The notes: generated by a model not told the origin, from the sequence alone. 64,000 nucleotides of DNA from Paenibacillus_AA sp045062745 (GCF_045062745.1 NZ_JBJGED010000008.1:124001-188000), one strand, 5' to 3'; shown: positions 43,557-52,703, counted from the stretch's first letter. Made by a program: numbers and translations.

Positions 43557-46500
43557 CGCGCACCTCCTTCTGCGGTCCGATCCGTCGTGGCGGTCTCGAT
43601 CGCGTGCCAGACTTGATCCTTGTCGATGACCTTCAGCCGGTTGTACGACTGGGCATCCGCTCCGGGCTCGAACCGGCATACCGGCTTGTACGGGCAATAT
43701 GTGCATGCCAGCTTCGGCCCCATCCGATACGGGCGAATGTCCACCTGTCCCTCCATCATTCGGTTGCCGATATCTTGGATGACGCCTCGCACATACCGCC
43801 GCAGCCGATTCCATTGCGCCTCGGAAGCGACGGAAGAGCCTTTGTAGAAGCTGCCGTCCGCCTTCATCCCGACCGGGATCAAGATCGACCGGCCGCTCTG
43901 GTCGGCGAGTTGGCTGTCCATGCGCAGCACCGTATCGGGATCGTCCAGGACGAGCCCCCTCATCTTGAACCGCTTCAGCAGCGCGAGCTCCGCTTCGGCG
44001 GAGGACAGGCCGTTCTTCTGCTGCAGCATCGGATTGTGCACGTGGAAGTACAGCACGCCGGCCGGCTTCGCCTGCTGGCCGAGCCATCGCTCCGCATGCG
44101 TGATGACGACGTCGAGATACGTCAGCATCTGCAGCGACATGCCGTAATACACATCGGTCAGCCGCAGTTCGGTCAAGCTCGACTTATAATCGATGACGCG
44201 GAGCAGCATGCCCTGGTCCCCGTCAGCCCGATCCACGCGGTCGATGCGGCCGATAATCTCCATGAGGGCTCCGTTGTCCAGACGGAATTCGAGCGGCGGC
44301 AGCGTCTGTCCGGGACCGAAGCCGAGCTCCAATCCGATCGGCACGAACGATCCGTGCCGCGCATGCTCGCCCAGGACGAGCGAGGCGCGGCCAACGATTT
44401 GCTTCAGCTTGCGGGTAATGTACCGGTGACGGTTCGAGCTGAGCAGGATTTCCGCCTGCAGCCGCGGCGCCAGCTCATCCACGGCGTCGGACGCGAAGGC
44501 GTAGAGTTGCTCCGGCGTAAGCGCGGACCAGCCCCCACTCTCTTCGGTCAGCCGCATGGCGATGCAGCTCAGTGCGGCGTGGAACAGCTGCCCGATATCC
44601 GGCGCTTCCAGCCGGTAGACGCGCCGTTCGGAGAGCCGCAAGCCGTGCGAGACGAACTGCGAGAACGGGCAGGCGACGAAACGCTCCATGCGCGACACGC
44701 TTGCCCGGAGCCGCTCTCCGTAGAGCAGCCGGCTGATCGCCGGAGAGATCGGCGGGGCGTCGTTCGTCTCGAAGAGCGACCTCAGCGCCCGCTTCAGCTT
44801 CGCTCTCCACAGTGGCTGGGAGCAATACCAGTTGTACGCCTCCCACCATACCTCCGGGATCGTCCGGCCCTTGATCCATTCCCGGAGCTGCACGGACAGG
44901 AGCGACAGCACCCGTTCCGGGTGCGCCATGAAGTCCAGCGCTTCCTCCTCCCCCGAGTCGGAAGCCGGCTCGGCGAGCAGCATAAGCTCGGAAGCGGCCG
45001 GGAACAACCGGCGCAGCCGTTTCACGATCTCGGAGGGGAGAAGCGACTTGCCTTCCTCATCGGCCAGCGGATAACTGATCCACAGATGATGGCTCGGGGT
45101 CGCGAGCGCCGTGTACAGGACGAACTGCTCGTCCAGCAGCCTCCTCCGGCTGCCCTCCGCCATCTCCAGCCCGTCCTCGATGAACCGTTCTCGTTCCGAT
45201 TCGGTCAATAGCCCGTCCTCGCTTAGCTTCGCCGGCATAACCCCGTCGTTCGCGCCCAAAATATAGGCACGCTTGATCCGGCTCGATCGCGTCCGGTCCA
45301 TGCTGCCGATGAGCACCTGATCGAGGGCGGGCGGCACCAAGGCCAGCTTCACCTGGTCGAGGCCGGTCTCGATGAGCTCGGCGAACTGGCCGAGCGGCAT
45401 CGTCTCGTCGCCCAGCATTTCCACGATCTGATCGAGCAGCTCCAGCACGCTGTCCCATACTTGCGCATGCTCCTTCGCCGTCTCGGGCCGGCCCGCCGCG
45501 ATCGCCTCCCGCATCAGCTCGTCCAGCTTGCGCGGAACATGCAGCTGCTCCAGGAACGTGAACAGCGCCTGAGCCATCGACCTGACCGTGTCAGCCTCCT
45601 TCATCCCTTGCTCGAGGACCGACAATGGCTCTACTACAAGCATGCGGCATTCGTGCAGCAGCCCGATCAGCGCTTCGTCCGGCTGAGGCGGAGGCCCGTT
45701 CTCCTCCAGCGACGCCCCGCGTACCGGCTCCCAACGCCTCGCCTCCTTCCAACGATAGCCTTGGATGCCTAACGCCAGTACGACATTCTCCAGTTGGTGC
45801 ATCCCTCCGCGCAGACGGGCTCGCGTTTCATCGGCCGACGGATCCTGCGGCAGGGGCAGGAGCAGCTCGGTTTTCACACAGCGGAACACCGCGTCATGGC
45901 GCCAATTGCCGCTCACGACCTCCAGACTGGAGCGGATCAGCTCGAAGAGCGGATGGTGCAGGAGCGAACGCTTCGCATCGAAAAAATACGGGATGGCGTA
46001 ATCCTGCAATGCCGTTGCGAGCAAATCGCGATACTGCTCCATGTTCCGCACGAGAATCGCCAAGTCGCGCCACCGGTAGCCCCGCTCCCGAACCTGGCGA
46101 ACCATCTCTCGGGCCATGCCCTCCACTTCCGCGCGCCGGTTCGCGGCGCTTCGAATCGATATGTCTATGTATTCGCCCGCCGGTTCTTGGAAGGGTGGAG
46201 CCGTCCGATTCCCGAACGATCGCTCGAGGTAGGCAAGCATCGGACTGTGGCGATAGCGAACCGCCGGCTCCGATTCGAGCAGCTCGACCCGCTCGACCCG
46301 GGCGCCGTTCTGCTCCGCCAGCTGCTTCAGCCGGACGAGCGTTCGGGCGGTCGGATGAAACAGGTCGAGCTCGTTCGGCTCCTCGTCCGCCGCATAATCG
46401 CGATCGACGCACAGCGATACCGTCACGTTCCGGAAGTGGAGCATGAGCTGCTCGAGGACGCCGAACTCTTGCGGGGTGAACCCGTGGAAGCCGTCGATCC

Positions 46501-47110
46501 AGATGTCCGCCCGGGTCATGCTCTCGGTCTCCCGTATGGATTGAGCCAGGATTGTCAAATAGTCTTCGGCGTCCACGTAATGCACCTTCAACTGCTCGTC
46601 GAATTGCTCGTAGAGGAGCCGAATGTCGTGAAGCTTGTCCGCCGTCATCCCCGTCGCGCCGGCTTCCAGCTGCCGCCGAACATGGCGCTCCAGCCGTTCC
46701 GGATCGATGGCATACCGCCGGAATTCGGTATACAGCTGGTTCAGGCTGTCGATGAACCCGTGCTGTTCGGCCGACCGGCCGAATTGGCGAAGCTCGCCCT
46801 TCTTCCTCTGAATGATGCGGCGCAGGAGCATCGCCTTGCCGCTGTCGTCTATATGTATACGGGCCGTTCCGCCCGCCTCCTGCATCACCCGGAATGCAAG
46901 CCGCCGGAAGCTCAGCACCTGAGCGCGGATCAGTCCGCCGAGGCCGGGCGTCGAGACGAGCGCGGACTCCGCTTGGAACGTCGCCTGCTCGGGGACGAGC
47001 AGGATGAGCGGGTCGCCTGCAGGCGCCTCCAGAAGCCGCTCGCGGATATCGTCGAGACAGCGCCTGGTTTTACCGCTCCCGGCCCGGCCCAGCAATATTC
47101 GTATGGCCAT
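43553..47110 (-). CDS. addB: ATP-dependent nuclease subunit B (AddB)
   Basis: A 1185-aa partner of AddA. The N-terminal Walker A is LLGRAGSGKTRRCLDD. The C-terminal nuclease has VIDYKSS and the cysteines of the iron-sulfur cluster, ACPFSQF near residue 810 and CTYCPYKPVC at the end. The ATG at 47110 has GGGAGG 5 nt upstream; the longer open frame is antisense to the AraC gene. First gene of addB-addA-sbcD-sbcC, the same order as in B. subtilis. Confidence 0.96.
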   Translation of the reverse strand: MAIRILLGRAGSGKTRRCLDDIRERLLEAPAGDPLILLVPEQATFQAESALVSTPGLGGLIRAQVLSFRRLAFRVMQEAGGTARIHIDDSGKAMLLRRIIQRKKGELRQFGRSAEQHGFIDSLNQLYTEFRRYAIDPERLERHVRRQLEAGATGMTADKLHDIRLLYEQFDEQLKVHYVDAEDYLTILAQSIRETESMTRADIWIDGFHGFTPQEFGVLEQLMLHFRNVTVSLCVDRDYAADEEPNELDLFHPTARTLVRLKQLAEQNGARVERVELLESEPAVRYRHSPMLAYLERSFGNRTAPPFQEPAGEYIDISIRSAANRRAEVEGMAREMVRQVRERGYRWRDLAILVRNMEQYRDLLATALQDYAIPYFFDAKRSLLHHPLFELIRSSLEVVSGNWRHDAVFRCVKTELLLPLPQDPSADETRARLRGGMHQLENVVLALGIQGYRWKEARRWEPVRGASLEENGPPPQPDEALIGLLHECRMLVVEPLSVLEQGMKEADTVRSMAQALFTFLEQLHVPRKLDELMREAIAAGRPETAKEHAQVWDSVLELLDQIVEMLGDETMPLGQFAELIETGLDQVKLALVPPALDQVLIGSMDRTRSSRIKRAYILGANDGVMPAKLSEDGLLTESERERFIEDGLEMAEGSRRRLLDEQFVLYTALATPSHHLWISYPLADEEGKSLLPSEIVKRLRRLFPAASELMLLAEPASDSGEEEALDFMAHPERVLSLLSVQLREWIKGRTIPEVWWEAYNWYCSQPLWRAKLKRALRSLFETNDAPPISPAISRLLYGERLRASVSRMERFVACPFSQFVSHGLRLSERRVYRLEAPDIGQLFHAALSCIAMRLTEESGGWSALTPEQLYAFASDAVDELAPRLQAEILLSSNRHRYITRKLKQIVGRASLVLGEHARHGSFVPIGLELGFGPGQTLPPLEFRLDNGALMEIIGRIDRVDRADGDQGMLLRVIDYKSSLTELRLTDVYYGMSLQMLTYLDVVITHAERWLGQQAKPAGVLYFHVHNPMLQQKNGLSSAEAELALLKRFKMRGLVLDDPDTVLRMDSQLADQSGRSILIPVGMKADGSFYKGSSVASEAQWNRLRRYVRGVIQDIGNRMMEGQVDIRPYRMGPKLACTYCPYKPVCRFEPGADAQSYNRLKVIDKDQVWHAIETATTDRTAEGGAR

Positions 47111-47150
47111 AGTAGCCTCCCGCCAGATCATGTGTTCTTGTTTCTCTATT

Positions 47151-47156
47151 ATTCTA
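47151..47156 (-). promoter_or_regulatory. Extended -10 promoter of addB
   Basis: TGG-TAGAAT on the minus strand, about 40 bp before the start codon. The -35 region is GC-rich and poor. No LexA box is seen here. Confidence 0.5.
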
Positions 47157-47341
47157 CCATACTTGGGCGGGGTCTGCGGCTTCGAATTGTCGTCATTCCC
47201 GTATTTACAAAAGGGGGGCACGTTCAGTAAGATGAAAGCGAATTCACAGTTGCGCTCGTTCCGCGGCCAGCGGCGAGACTGGAGGGATGCCGCATCGAGA
47301 TCAAGCTGTCGAGCCCGAAGGGCCATTACACGATTGACCAT

Positions 47342-48178
47342 GTGACGACAAACCTGATGAAGAGCCGCTATAACGTGCACGGTCCTCTTCATGCCCATCC
47401 CGTGTTCCACATTATGTACATTCTCGAAGGCAAGGGACGGTTCACCGTCGGTTCCACGACGACTGAAGCGCTGCCCGGCATGCTGTATATCATCAATCCG
47501 AACGAGCCGCACCGATTCATCTTCGGGCTGGACGAGCCGCTCACGAACCTGGAAAGCACGTTTCAGCTGCTGGATGCGGCCGGGAACGCCGCCGAAGTCC
47601 ACTTCTTCGACTTTGCACGGGCAGCCGGTCCGACGCACCCGCTTAATACGAATCGGCCGCTCGTCGTTCCCGCCAGACTGAGGCCGCTTCTTACCGAAGG
47701 CTTCGACCGCATACTGGAGCTGTATGACGCGCCCCTCCTCCGCTCCCATTTCGGGCTGATGGTTGCGGAACTGCTCTCCCGCGTGGAGACGGTCGTCGAG
47801 TCGTATCTGCAGACGGAACGGCCCCTCCAAGGGGAGGCGTCGGTCATCGCCTCGATCAAGCAATATCTCCATACCCATCGAGGGCGCCCGATAACATTGA
47901 AGGAGATAGCCGACTTCGCCCATCTGACGCCGAACTACTTGTGCCGCCTGTTCAAAGCGCACACCGGCGAATCGCCCTTCAACCACCTGCAAGGCATCCG
48001 CATGCGGGAAGCCGAGCAGCTGCTCGCCTTGACCGACCTTCCCGTTTATGCCATTGCCGAGCGGCTCGGCTACGAGGAGCCCTCCTATTTCGCCAGAGTG
48101 TTCCGCAGCGTATACGGCATTGCGCCGGCCGCGTACCGCATGCGCCTGCTTGCCGACACTGCCCGGTTAAAAAGATAA
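47342..48178 (+). CDS. AraC family transcriptional regulator (cupin plus AraC HTH)
   Basis: A 278-aa regulator with an N-terminal cupin-like sensor domain (GPLHAHPVFHIMYILEG, NPNEPHRFIF) and a C-terminal double helix-turn-helix (TLKEIADFAHLTPNYLCRLF, YAIAERLGYEEPSYFARVF). The GTG at 47342 lacks a good ribosome-binding site. The same frame looks coding back to about 47291 (IEIKLSSPKGHYTIDH) but has no canonical start; an ATG at 47287 is one base out of frame. The true start is therefore uncertain. It precedes the PhyH gene and probably regulates it. Confidence 0.85.
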   Translation: MTTNLMKSRYNVHGPLHAHPVFHIMYILEGKGRFTVGSTTTEALPGMLYIINPNEPHRFIFGLDEPLTNLESTFQLLDAAGNAAEVHFFDFARAAGPTHPLNTNRPLVVPARLRPLLTEGFDRILELYDAPLLRSHFGLMVAELLSRVETVVESYLQTERPLQGEASVIASIKQYLHTHRGRPITLKEIADFAHLTPNYLCRLFKAHTGESPFNHLQGIRMREAEQLLALTDLPVYAIAERLGYEEPSYFARVFRSVYGIAPAAYRMRLLADTARLKR

Positions 48179-48208
48179 TATAGTGCGCATAGTAGCGAAA
48201 ATCGTGCC

Positions 48209-48237
48209 TTCATCCTGAGCGAGCGAGCTCCTATACT
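48209..48237 (+). promoter_or_regulatory. Candidate promoter of the PhyH-family gene
   Basis: TTCATC (48209-48214), a 17-bp spacer containing GAGCGAGCGAGC, and TATACT (48232-48237), about 50 bp before the start. The -35 is weak, which fits activation by the adjacent AraC protein. Confidence 0.5.
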
Positions 48238-48287
48238 GGGGGTGTACCCGATCGATCAATGGATCGAACGCATCGCCAAGGAGGAGA

Positions 48288-49178
48288 ATGGATCCTATGA
48301 GTCTATCGCTCAACCAGATCATCGACTTTCAGACGAATGGCTACGTCATCGCCGAGGACGTATTCACCCCGGCCGATTGGCAGCCCGTAATCGACGAGAT
48401 CGAGCGGATCATCTCCGCTCGCGCCGTCATCCTGCATGCCGAAGGCAAGCTCCCGGAGTTGCACGAGGACGAGCCGTTCGAACGGCGGCTCACGCTGCTC
48501 GCCCGGCAATGCCCGGAGATTGCCCGACAGTTCGACATCATGTTCCTGCTCGGTCCCGCCATGTTCGATTTCTTACGCAACGACAAGCTGCTGAGCGTCG
48601 TCGAGAGCTTGCTCGGCCGCGAGCTGAGCTGCAATCCGATCCAGCATTTGCGCCACAAGATGCCCTGGAAGGGCGAAGGCGAGCAGCCGATCGGCATGGA
48701 GAACGTCCCCTGGCACCAGGACGCGGCCGTCACGTCGGATGATTCCGAAGCATCCGAGATTATTACGTTCTGGATGTCGCTGGTCGATGCGACCGCCGAG
48801 ACCGGCTGTATGGAGATTATGCCCGAGGTGTTCAAGGCCGGGTATCTGGAGCACCAAGCCGAAGGCGGCACGACGATCGTGCCGACGCTGCTCCCCCATG
48901 TGAAGCCGATCAAAGCAGAGTGTCGCAAAGGCAGCATCGTCATCATGAACAAATACACCCCTCATAGGGGGACGACGAACCGGTCCGACATCATCCGCTG
49001 GTCGCTCGATCTGCGGTATCACAAAACCGGAGCCCGCTCCGGCCGCAACTTCCACCCGTCCTTCGTCGTACGAAGCGCGGCGAATCCGGACAACGTCTTA
49101 ACCGATTACAACGAGTGGTGCCGTTTGTGGAAAGAAGCGCTTGGAAAGCCGGCGACTCAAAAAGCGCATCGGGTCTAA
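48288..49178 (+). CDS. Phytanoyl-CoA dioxygenase (PhyH) family protein
   Basis: A 296-aa Fe(II)/2-oxoglutarate-dependent oxygenase. The iron ligands are His143 and Asp145 in PWHQDAAV and His226 in YTPHRG, with a likely 2-oxoglutarate Arg in RWSLDLRY. It begins with the family motif FQTNGYVIAEDVF. AAGGAGG lies 3-4 nt before the first ATG and about 12 nt before a second ATG (48297), so either start is possible. The substrate is unknown; bacterial members hydroxylate diverse small molecules. Confidence 0.9.
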   Translation: MDPMSLSLNQIIDFQTNGYVIAEDVFTPADWQPVIDEIERIISARAVILHAEGKLPELHEDEPFERRLTLLARQCPEIARQFDIMFLLGPAMFDFLRNDKLLSVVESLLGRELSCNPIQHLRHKMPWKGEGEQPIGMENVPWHQDAAVTSDDSEASEIITFWMSLVDATAETGCMEIMPEVFKAGYLEHQAEGGTTIVPTLLPHVKPIKAECRKGSIVIMNKYTPHRGTTNRSDIIRWSLDLRYHKTGARSGRNFHPSFVVRSAANPDNVLTDYNEWCRLWKEALGKPATQKAHRV

Positions 49179-49180
49179 AG

Positions 49181-49795
49181 CTAATATTGAATGTTCTCGT
49201 CGCCCCGAACCCGATATTCCAACACGATCGTGCCCACAATGTCCCCGGGCTCCCTATCGGAGCTCGGGGTTCGTCTTATAGGGGACAGTTCGCGGCTCGT
49301 GGACAGCCGGACATACATATTGTTCAGGCCGTAGTACAAAGGGTACCGCTCCCCCGGCTCGTCCGGATGCTGCTCGAAGCCTTGCCGCTCGAGCCGGCTG
49401 GCCGCCTCCTCCATTGTCATGCCCGGACGCACGCCGAACGCTTCATACGCTTCATCCGAGAACACGAGCCTCTTTACCTTCGGATTGTCGCGGTCCAGCG
49501 TCTCCGAGTAGCGTCCTGCGATTTGAAGCTTCGTATACAGGAACTCGGGCCCGCACCCCATACATGTGGCTGCGCTCGGGATCGGGTCGCTTTTCCCCGC
49601 CATCTCTTCGATCTCCCGCTGCGTCATGAACAGGCGGAACCCGCCAATCTCGACGGACTCGGCCATGGCGAGGTCTTTCGGGGTATGGAACCCGGCATAG
49701 GCGGCCGCCAATACCGAGGACAGGATGATGATCCCTAGTACCGCTTGAAGATAACGATTCCCCGTAAGTTTCCTCGCAACATTCCATAGCCGCAT
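49181..49795 (-). CDS. Hypothetical membrane-anchored protein
   Basis: A 204-aa protein with one N-terminal membrane helix (YLQAVLGIIILSSVLAAAYA) and an extracytoplasmic domain that includes a CMGCG motif near residue 88 and ends in a beta-rich segment (GTIVLEYRVRGDENIQY). No family was recognised. It converges with the PhyH gene with 2 bp between stops and lies downstream of vanZ. Confidence 0.7.
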   Translation of the reverse strand: MRLWNVARKLTGNRYLQAVLGIIILSSVLAAAYAGFHTPKDLAMAESVEIGGFRLFMTQREIEEMAGKSDPIPSAATCMGCGPEFLYTKLQIAGRYSETLDRDNPKVKRLVFSDEAYEAFGVRPGMTMEEAASRLERQGFEQHPDEPGERYPLYYGLNNMYVRLSTSRELSPIRRTPSSDREPGDIVGTIVLEYRVRGDENIQY

Positions 49796-49811
49796 CGCAC
49801 AGCCTCCCTGC

Positions 49812-50273
49812 TCAGCTTAGGCTTTTTTTGAACCTCTGCCCTGCATACAGCCGGATCCCGATCCAGCCGATGAGCGCTCCGGCCATATTCAAGATCAGAT
49901 CGTCCACGTCGAAGCTGCCGACGCGCGTAACTAGCTGCACCGTTTCCACGATTAGCAGAATCGCCAGTGCCGTTACGATGAAGCGCACGAACCGCACGCA
50001 GCCGCGTGATAATAGCGGAGCGAATACACCGATCGGAATGAACAGGACGATGTTGCCGAACAAATTTTTAAACCAGGTCATGAAGTTGAAATGATCGCGG
50101 TATTCGATATATTGCGTGATCGTCCGTAAGGGGATGAGATTGTACCGGAATGGGTGGGGGCCGGGAAGGCTCGTTCGATCAAACAGCAGCCGCATCATAA
50201 TCAGGGTGTATGCGATCGCGACCAGCACCGTGAGGAATCGCAGCCAGGGGCTCGGGAACGTATGCCGCCTCAT
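49812..50273 (-). CDS. VanZ family membrane protein
   Basis: A 153-aa VanZ-like protein with about four membrane helices and the motifs NLFGNIVLFIPIGVFAPLL and SFDVDDLILNMAGALIGW. VanZ relatives can give low-level teicoplanin resistance, but most chromosomal ones are uncharacterised. The ATG at 50273 overlaps the stop of the upstream kinase gene (ATGA). Confidence 0.9.
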   Translation of the reverse strand: MRRHTFPSPWLRFLTVLVAIAYTLIMMRLLFDRTSLPGPHPFRYNLIPLRTITQYIEYRDHFNFMTWFKNLFGNIVLFIPIGVFAPLLSRGCVRFVRFIVTALAILLIVETVQLVTRVGSFDVDDLILNMAGALIGWIGIRLYAGQRFKKSLS

Positions 50274-50791
50274 CGGACGGCCGCCTGAATGTAATCGACG
50301 ATCGCTTCGGGCACTAGCGATTCCGTATCGATATACTCGGCGAACACTGGATCCCGGAGCGCTTCGACACATCGCTTCGTCTGCCGGAACACCCACTGGC
50401 CTTCCTTCTCGCCCCGTGCTCTCAATCTCTCGTAGATCGCGGCTTCGCTTGCCAGCAGGCAGAAGTAATATGTGCGCACATCCAATCGGTTGAATCCATC
50501 CCGGATATAGTCATAATTGCTTCGTTTGTACAAAGTCATCGGCACGATCAGGTGCTTGCCGTAGCGGGAGATCAATTGCTCCGCCACCTGGACGGTCAAT
50601 ACCTTCCACAGCTCGAAATCCTGGAAATCGCCCGTATTCTCCGGTCCCGTAACCGTACCCGCGAGGATCGCTCTGAGCATGTAGCCGACCTCCTCCGGGT
50701 CGAACAGCATGCTGTCGGGAATGGCGCGGACGAGCTTCTCGGCTGCCGTCGTTTTACCAACGCCGAACGCGCCGTTTATCATGATGATCAT
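50270..50791 (-). CDS. TmrB-like P-loop NTPase
   Basis: A 173-aa P-loop protein starting MIIMINGAFGVGKTTAAEKL. Its overall layout (DPEEVGYMLR, HLIVPMTLYK, RLRARGEKEGQW, CVEALRDPVF) closely follows B. subtilis TmrB, the tunicamycin-resistance ATP-binding protein. Resistance function is inferred by family only. It is coupled to the VanZ gene. Confidence 0.85.
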   Translation of the reverse strand: MIIMINGAFGVGKTTAAEKLVRAIPDSMLFDPEEVGYMLRAILAGTVTGPENTGDFQDFELWKVLTVQVAEQLISRYGKHLIVPMTLYKRSNYDYIRDGFNRLDVRTYYFCLLASEAAIYERLRARGEKEGQWVFRQTKRCVEALRDPVFAEYIDTESLVPEAIVDYIQAAVR

Positions 50792-50832
50792 GTCGCGATG
50801 AGAGCCTCCTCGCCGGATTGTGTTGTAGCGTT

Positions 50833-50838
50833 ATTGTA
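50833..50838 (-). promoter_or_regulatory. Extended -10 promoter of the tmrB-vanZ unit
   Basis: TGG-TACAAT on the minus strand about 42 bp before the TmrB-like start. No clear -35. Confidence 0.5.
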
Positions 50839-50887
50839 CCACAGACGGCCCCCTAGCGTCCCGGTTACCCGCGCTCAAAACCGGTTG

Positions 50888-50912
50888 AAAAAAGCCGTCC
50901 AAAATGGACGGC
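50888..50912 (-). terminator. Rho-independent terminator of nagB
   Basis: GCCGTCC/GGACGGC stem with an ATTTT loop and six T residues on the minus strand, 18 bp past the nagB stop codon. Confidence 0.88.
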
Positions 50913-50929
50913 CCAAGAGAAGGATGCAG

Positions 50930-51658
50930 CTATTCGATTAGCGAAGCCGAGTTGCGATCCAGGTACAGCGACCAGTCCCCGTGCGTCTTGAGAATCGAAG
51001 CCGGAACCGTGTTCGTCACGCCCTCGCGCAGTGTGCTGCGGATCGCCTCCGCCTTCACCTCGTGGGGCACGACGGAGATAATCGTCCGGCTGCTTAAAAT
51101 TTGATGGACGGTCATCGTAATCGCCTGTTTCGGTACGGTGTCGAGCGACTCGAACCAGCCTTCCCGGACTTGCTGCGCCTTGCATGCTTCATCCAGATTG
51201 ACGACGATGTACGCCTCCCGCGTCTCGAAATCGGCGGGCGGGTCGTTGAACGCAATATGCGCGTTCTCTCCGATTCCGATCAGCGCCAGGTCAATCGGGG
51301 CTTTTCGAATTTCGTTAGTCAAATCTGCGAGGTGAGCGGCGACGTCGCCCTCCCCATCCACCAGATGCGCCTGCGCCACCGGTGCGAAGGAAAGGAATCG
51401 CTCCTTCAAGTACTTGCGGAAGCTCGCTGGATGGGATTCCGGCAACCCGACGTACTCGTCCAAATGGAACATCTCCACCTTGCTCCAGTCGATCGGCTTC
51501 GCCTTGAGCGCTTCGAAGAAAGGAAATTGGGAAGCACCCGTCGATAACACGATCCGGGCATAGCCTTGCCGCTCGATCGTGCTCTGCAGTACCTCCGCCG
51601 CTTGATTCGCCGCCAGCTCGCCTAGCAGCCCGGCATTGTCCGCCTTATGAATGTTCAT
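50930..51658 (-). CDS. nagB: Glucosamine-6-phosphate deaminase
   Basis: A 242-aa enzyme converting glucosamine-6-phosphate to fructose-6-phosphate and ammonia. Family motifs are LSTGASQFPFFEAL, FHLDEYVGLPESHPASFR and IGIGENAHIAFNDPPADF. It stands alone without nagA or a PTS gene. A palindromic operator lies in its leader. Confidence 0.93.
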   Translation of the reverse strand: MNIHKADNAGLLGELAANQAAEVLQSTIERQGYARIVLSTGASQFPFFEALKAKPIDWSKVEMFHLDEYVGLPESHPASFRKYLKERFLSFAPVAQAHLVDGEGDVAAHLADLTNEIRKAPIDLALIGIGENAHIAFNDPPADFETREAYIVVNLDEACKAQQVREGWFESLDTVPKQAITMTVHQILSSRTIISVVPHEVKAEAIRSTLREGVTNTVPASILKTHGDWSLYLDRNSASLIE

Positions 51659-51694
51659 CCTCGTTTTCGCTCCTTATTCGGCTGATTTTATTTG

Positions 51695-51749
51695 TAGTAA
51701 TCGATTACTATTCCACGAATAGTTTATCACACGCCCGGTCATCTGTCTT
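51695..51749 (-). promoter_or_regulatory. nagB promoter and LacI-type operator
   Basis: A perfect 16-bp palindrome TAGTAATCGATTACTA (51695-51710) with a central CG, as in LacI/GalR operators. It lies just downstream of a -35 AAGACA (51744-51749), a 17-bp spacer and -10 TAAACT (51721-51726). Repression by a LacI-family protein encoded elsewhere is inferred. Confidence 0.65.
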
Positions 51750-51881
51750 TAATAAAATAACGATTCCCCTCCTGCCGGAAACAGTCACAATATTCTCACG
51801 ATTTGCCCGTTTCGCGCGGCAAGGCGGCGCTTATAATGGAATTGTAAGGGTTGTCATGATCGTTACGAGAGGATGGTTGGC

Positions 51882-52376
51882 GTGCAGATCAAATGGTTTC
51901 GCAAGAAGTCGGACAATCAGGAAATCGCCGTAGTCTCTATAGGTGATGCGAAAACGGACAAGCAAGCGATGCCCGCGCAAGTGGCGGAGGACTCCGCCCA
52001 GTCGATCGCTCAGGTGCGCAATTTAAACAGTTATTTGGACCAAGCGTTTCAAGATTGTATGGATAGCGGAGGCTTCGATAATTTGGCGGGCAAGGGCAAG
52101 CCCATCACGGTCCAGGACGGGGATCCGCTTAATTCGATGCTCAAAAATGCCAACGTCCTGCCCCCTTGGCTGGAGCTGCAGCATGAGATCCGCACCCGGA
52201 TCGAGAAGCTGATCAAGCGGATCGAGCTCGGCCAATCCGAATCCGTAACCGATGAAGAAATCGCCGCCATTAACAAGCAAATCGTCCGCTACAACATCTC
52301 GGTCCCGACCCCTATTCTGCAGAAGGGCCGCATCTTCAAAGACACTATCCGCGATCAGCTCGAGCGCTGGCAATAG
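51882..52376 (+). CDS. DUF1992 (DnaJ-homologue subfamily C member 28-like) protein
   Basis: A 164-aa protein. The DUF1992 core is SYLDQAFQDCMDSGGFDNLAGKGKP followed by MLKNANVLPPWLELQHEIR. The N-terminus (MQIKWFRKKSDNQ) is lineage-specific. The GTG at 51882 was preferred because AGAGGA lies 8 nt upstream; an ATG at 51873 would overlap that site. Function is unknown. Confidence 0.88.
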   Translation: MQIKWFRKKSDNQEIAVVSIGDAKTDKQAMPAQVAEDSAQSIAQVRNLNSYLDQAFQDCMDSGGFDNLAGKGKPITVQDGDPLNSMLKNANVLPPWLELQHEIRTRIEKLIKRIELGQSESVTDEEIAAINKQIVRYNISVPTPILQKGRIFKDTIRDQLERWQ

Positions 52377-52393
52377 ACATAAATGCACGAGCC

Positions 52394-52421
52394 CCGTCCG
52401 GGCGAGCCCGGACGGTTTCTT
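52394..52421 (+). terminator. Rho-independent terminator of the DUF1992 gene
   Basis: CCGTCCGGGC-GA-GCCCGGACGG followed by TTTCTT, 18 bp past the stop codon. Confidence 0.85.
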
Positions 52422-52441
52422 GGCATGCGCGGACGCTAACA

Positions 52442-52627
52442 GAGGGATTTTCTCCCTCTTTTTAGTGGCATTCCCTCGGTTTTGCTGAGATGTAGGGGAA
52501 AACCTCCCTCACTTTTTGACGAACCAGCCTAAATCAGGCGTTTTCCGGTCAAAAAGGGGGAGGTTTTCCCTGTTATAGACTATAATTGGCACAACTCCGC
52601 TCAGAGTGAGGGAGAAATTCCCTCTCG
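52442..52627. repeat. Hairpin-rich intergenic repeat region
   Basis: The 327-bp gap between two convergent genes has no gene. It contains a short palindrome GAGGGA-TTTTC-TCCCTC (52442-52458), a pair of 23-26 nt inverted copies of a GGGAAAACCTCCC...TTTTTGAC sequence (52496-52520 and 52548-52570) around a 27-nt loop, and another GAGGGA/TCCCTC dyad (about 52609-52625). The shared AGGGA/TCCCT theme suggests one repeat family in several copies. Confidence 0.75.
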
Positions 52628-52703
52628 TGCACCGGCCTATTCGCATATCAGCTACCAACCCATGCGGCTGACAGCCGGTACGCCGACCGGCTACCATCCC
52701 ACA

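Noticed and set aside
43557..44087. N-terminal extension of the addA frame
   Set aside because: It runs through the addB coding sequence; the ATG at 43556 with an ATGA overlap is the family start.
43487..47230. Plus-strand frames of about 480-570 codons opposite addB
   Set aside because: Antisense shadows; AddB motifs and operon overlaps identify the true strand.
47111..47992. N-terminal extension of the addB frame
   Set aside because: It is antisense to the AraC gene and lacks any match to AddB; a good ribosome-binding site precedes 47110.
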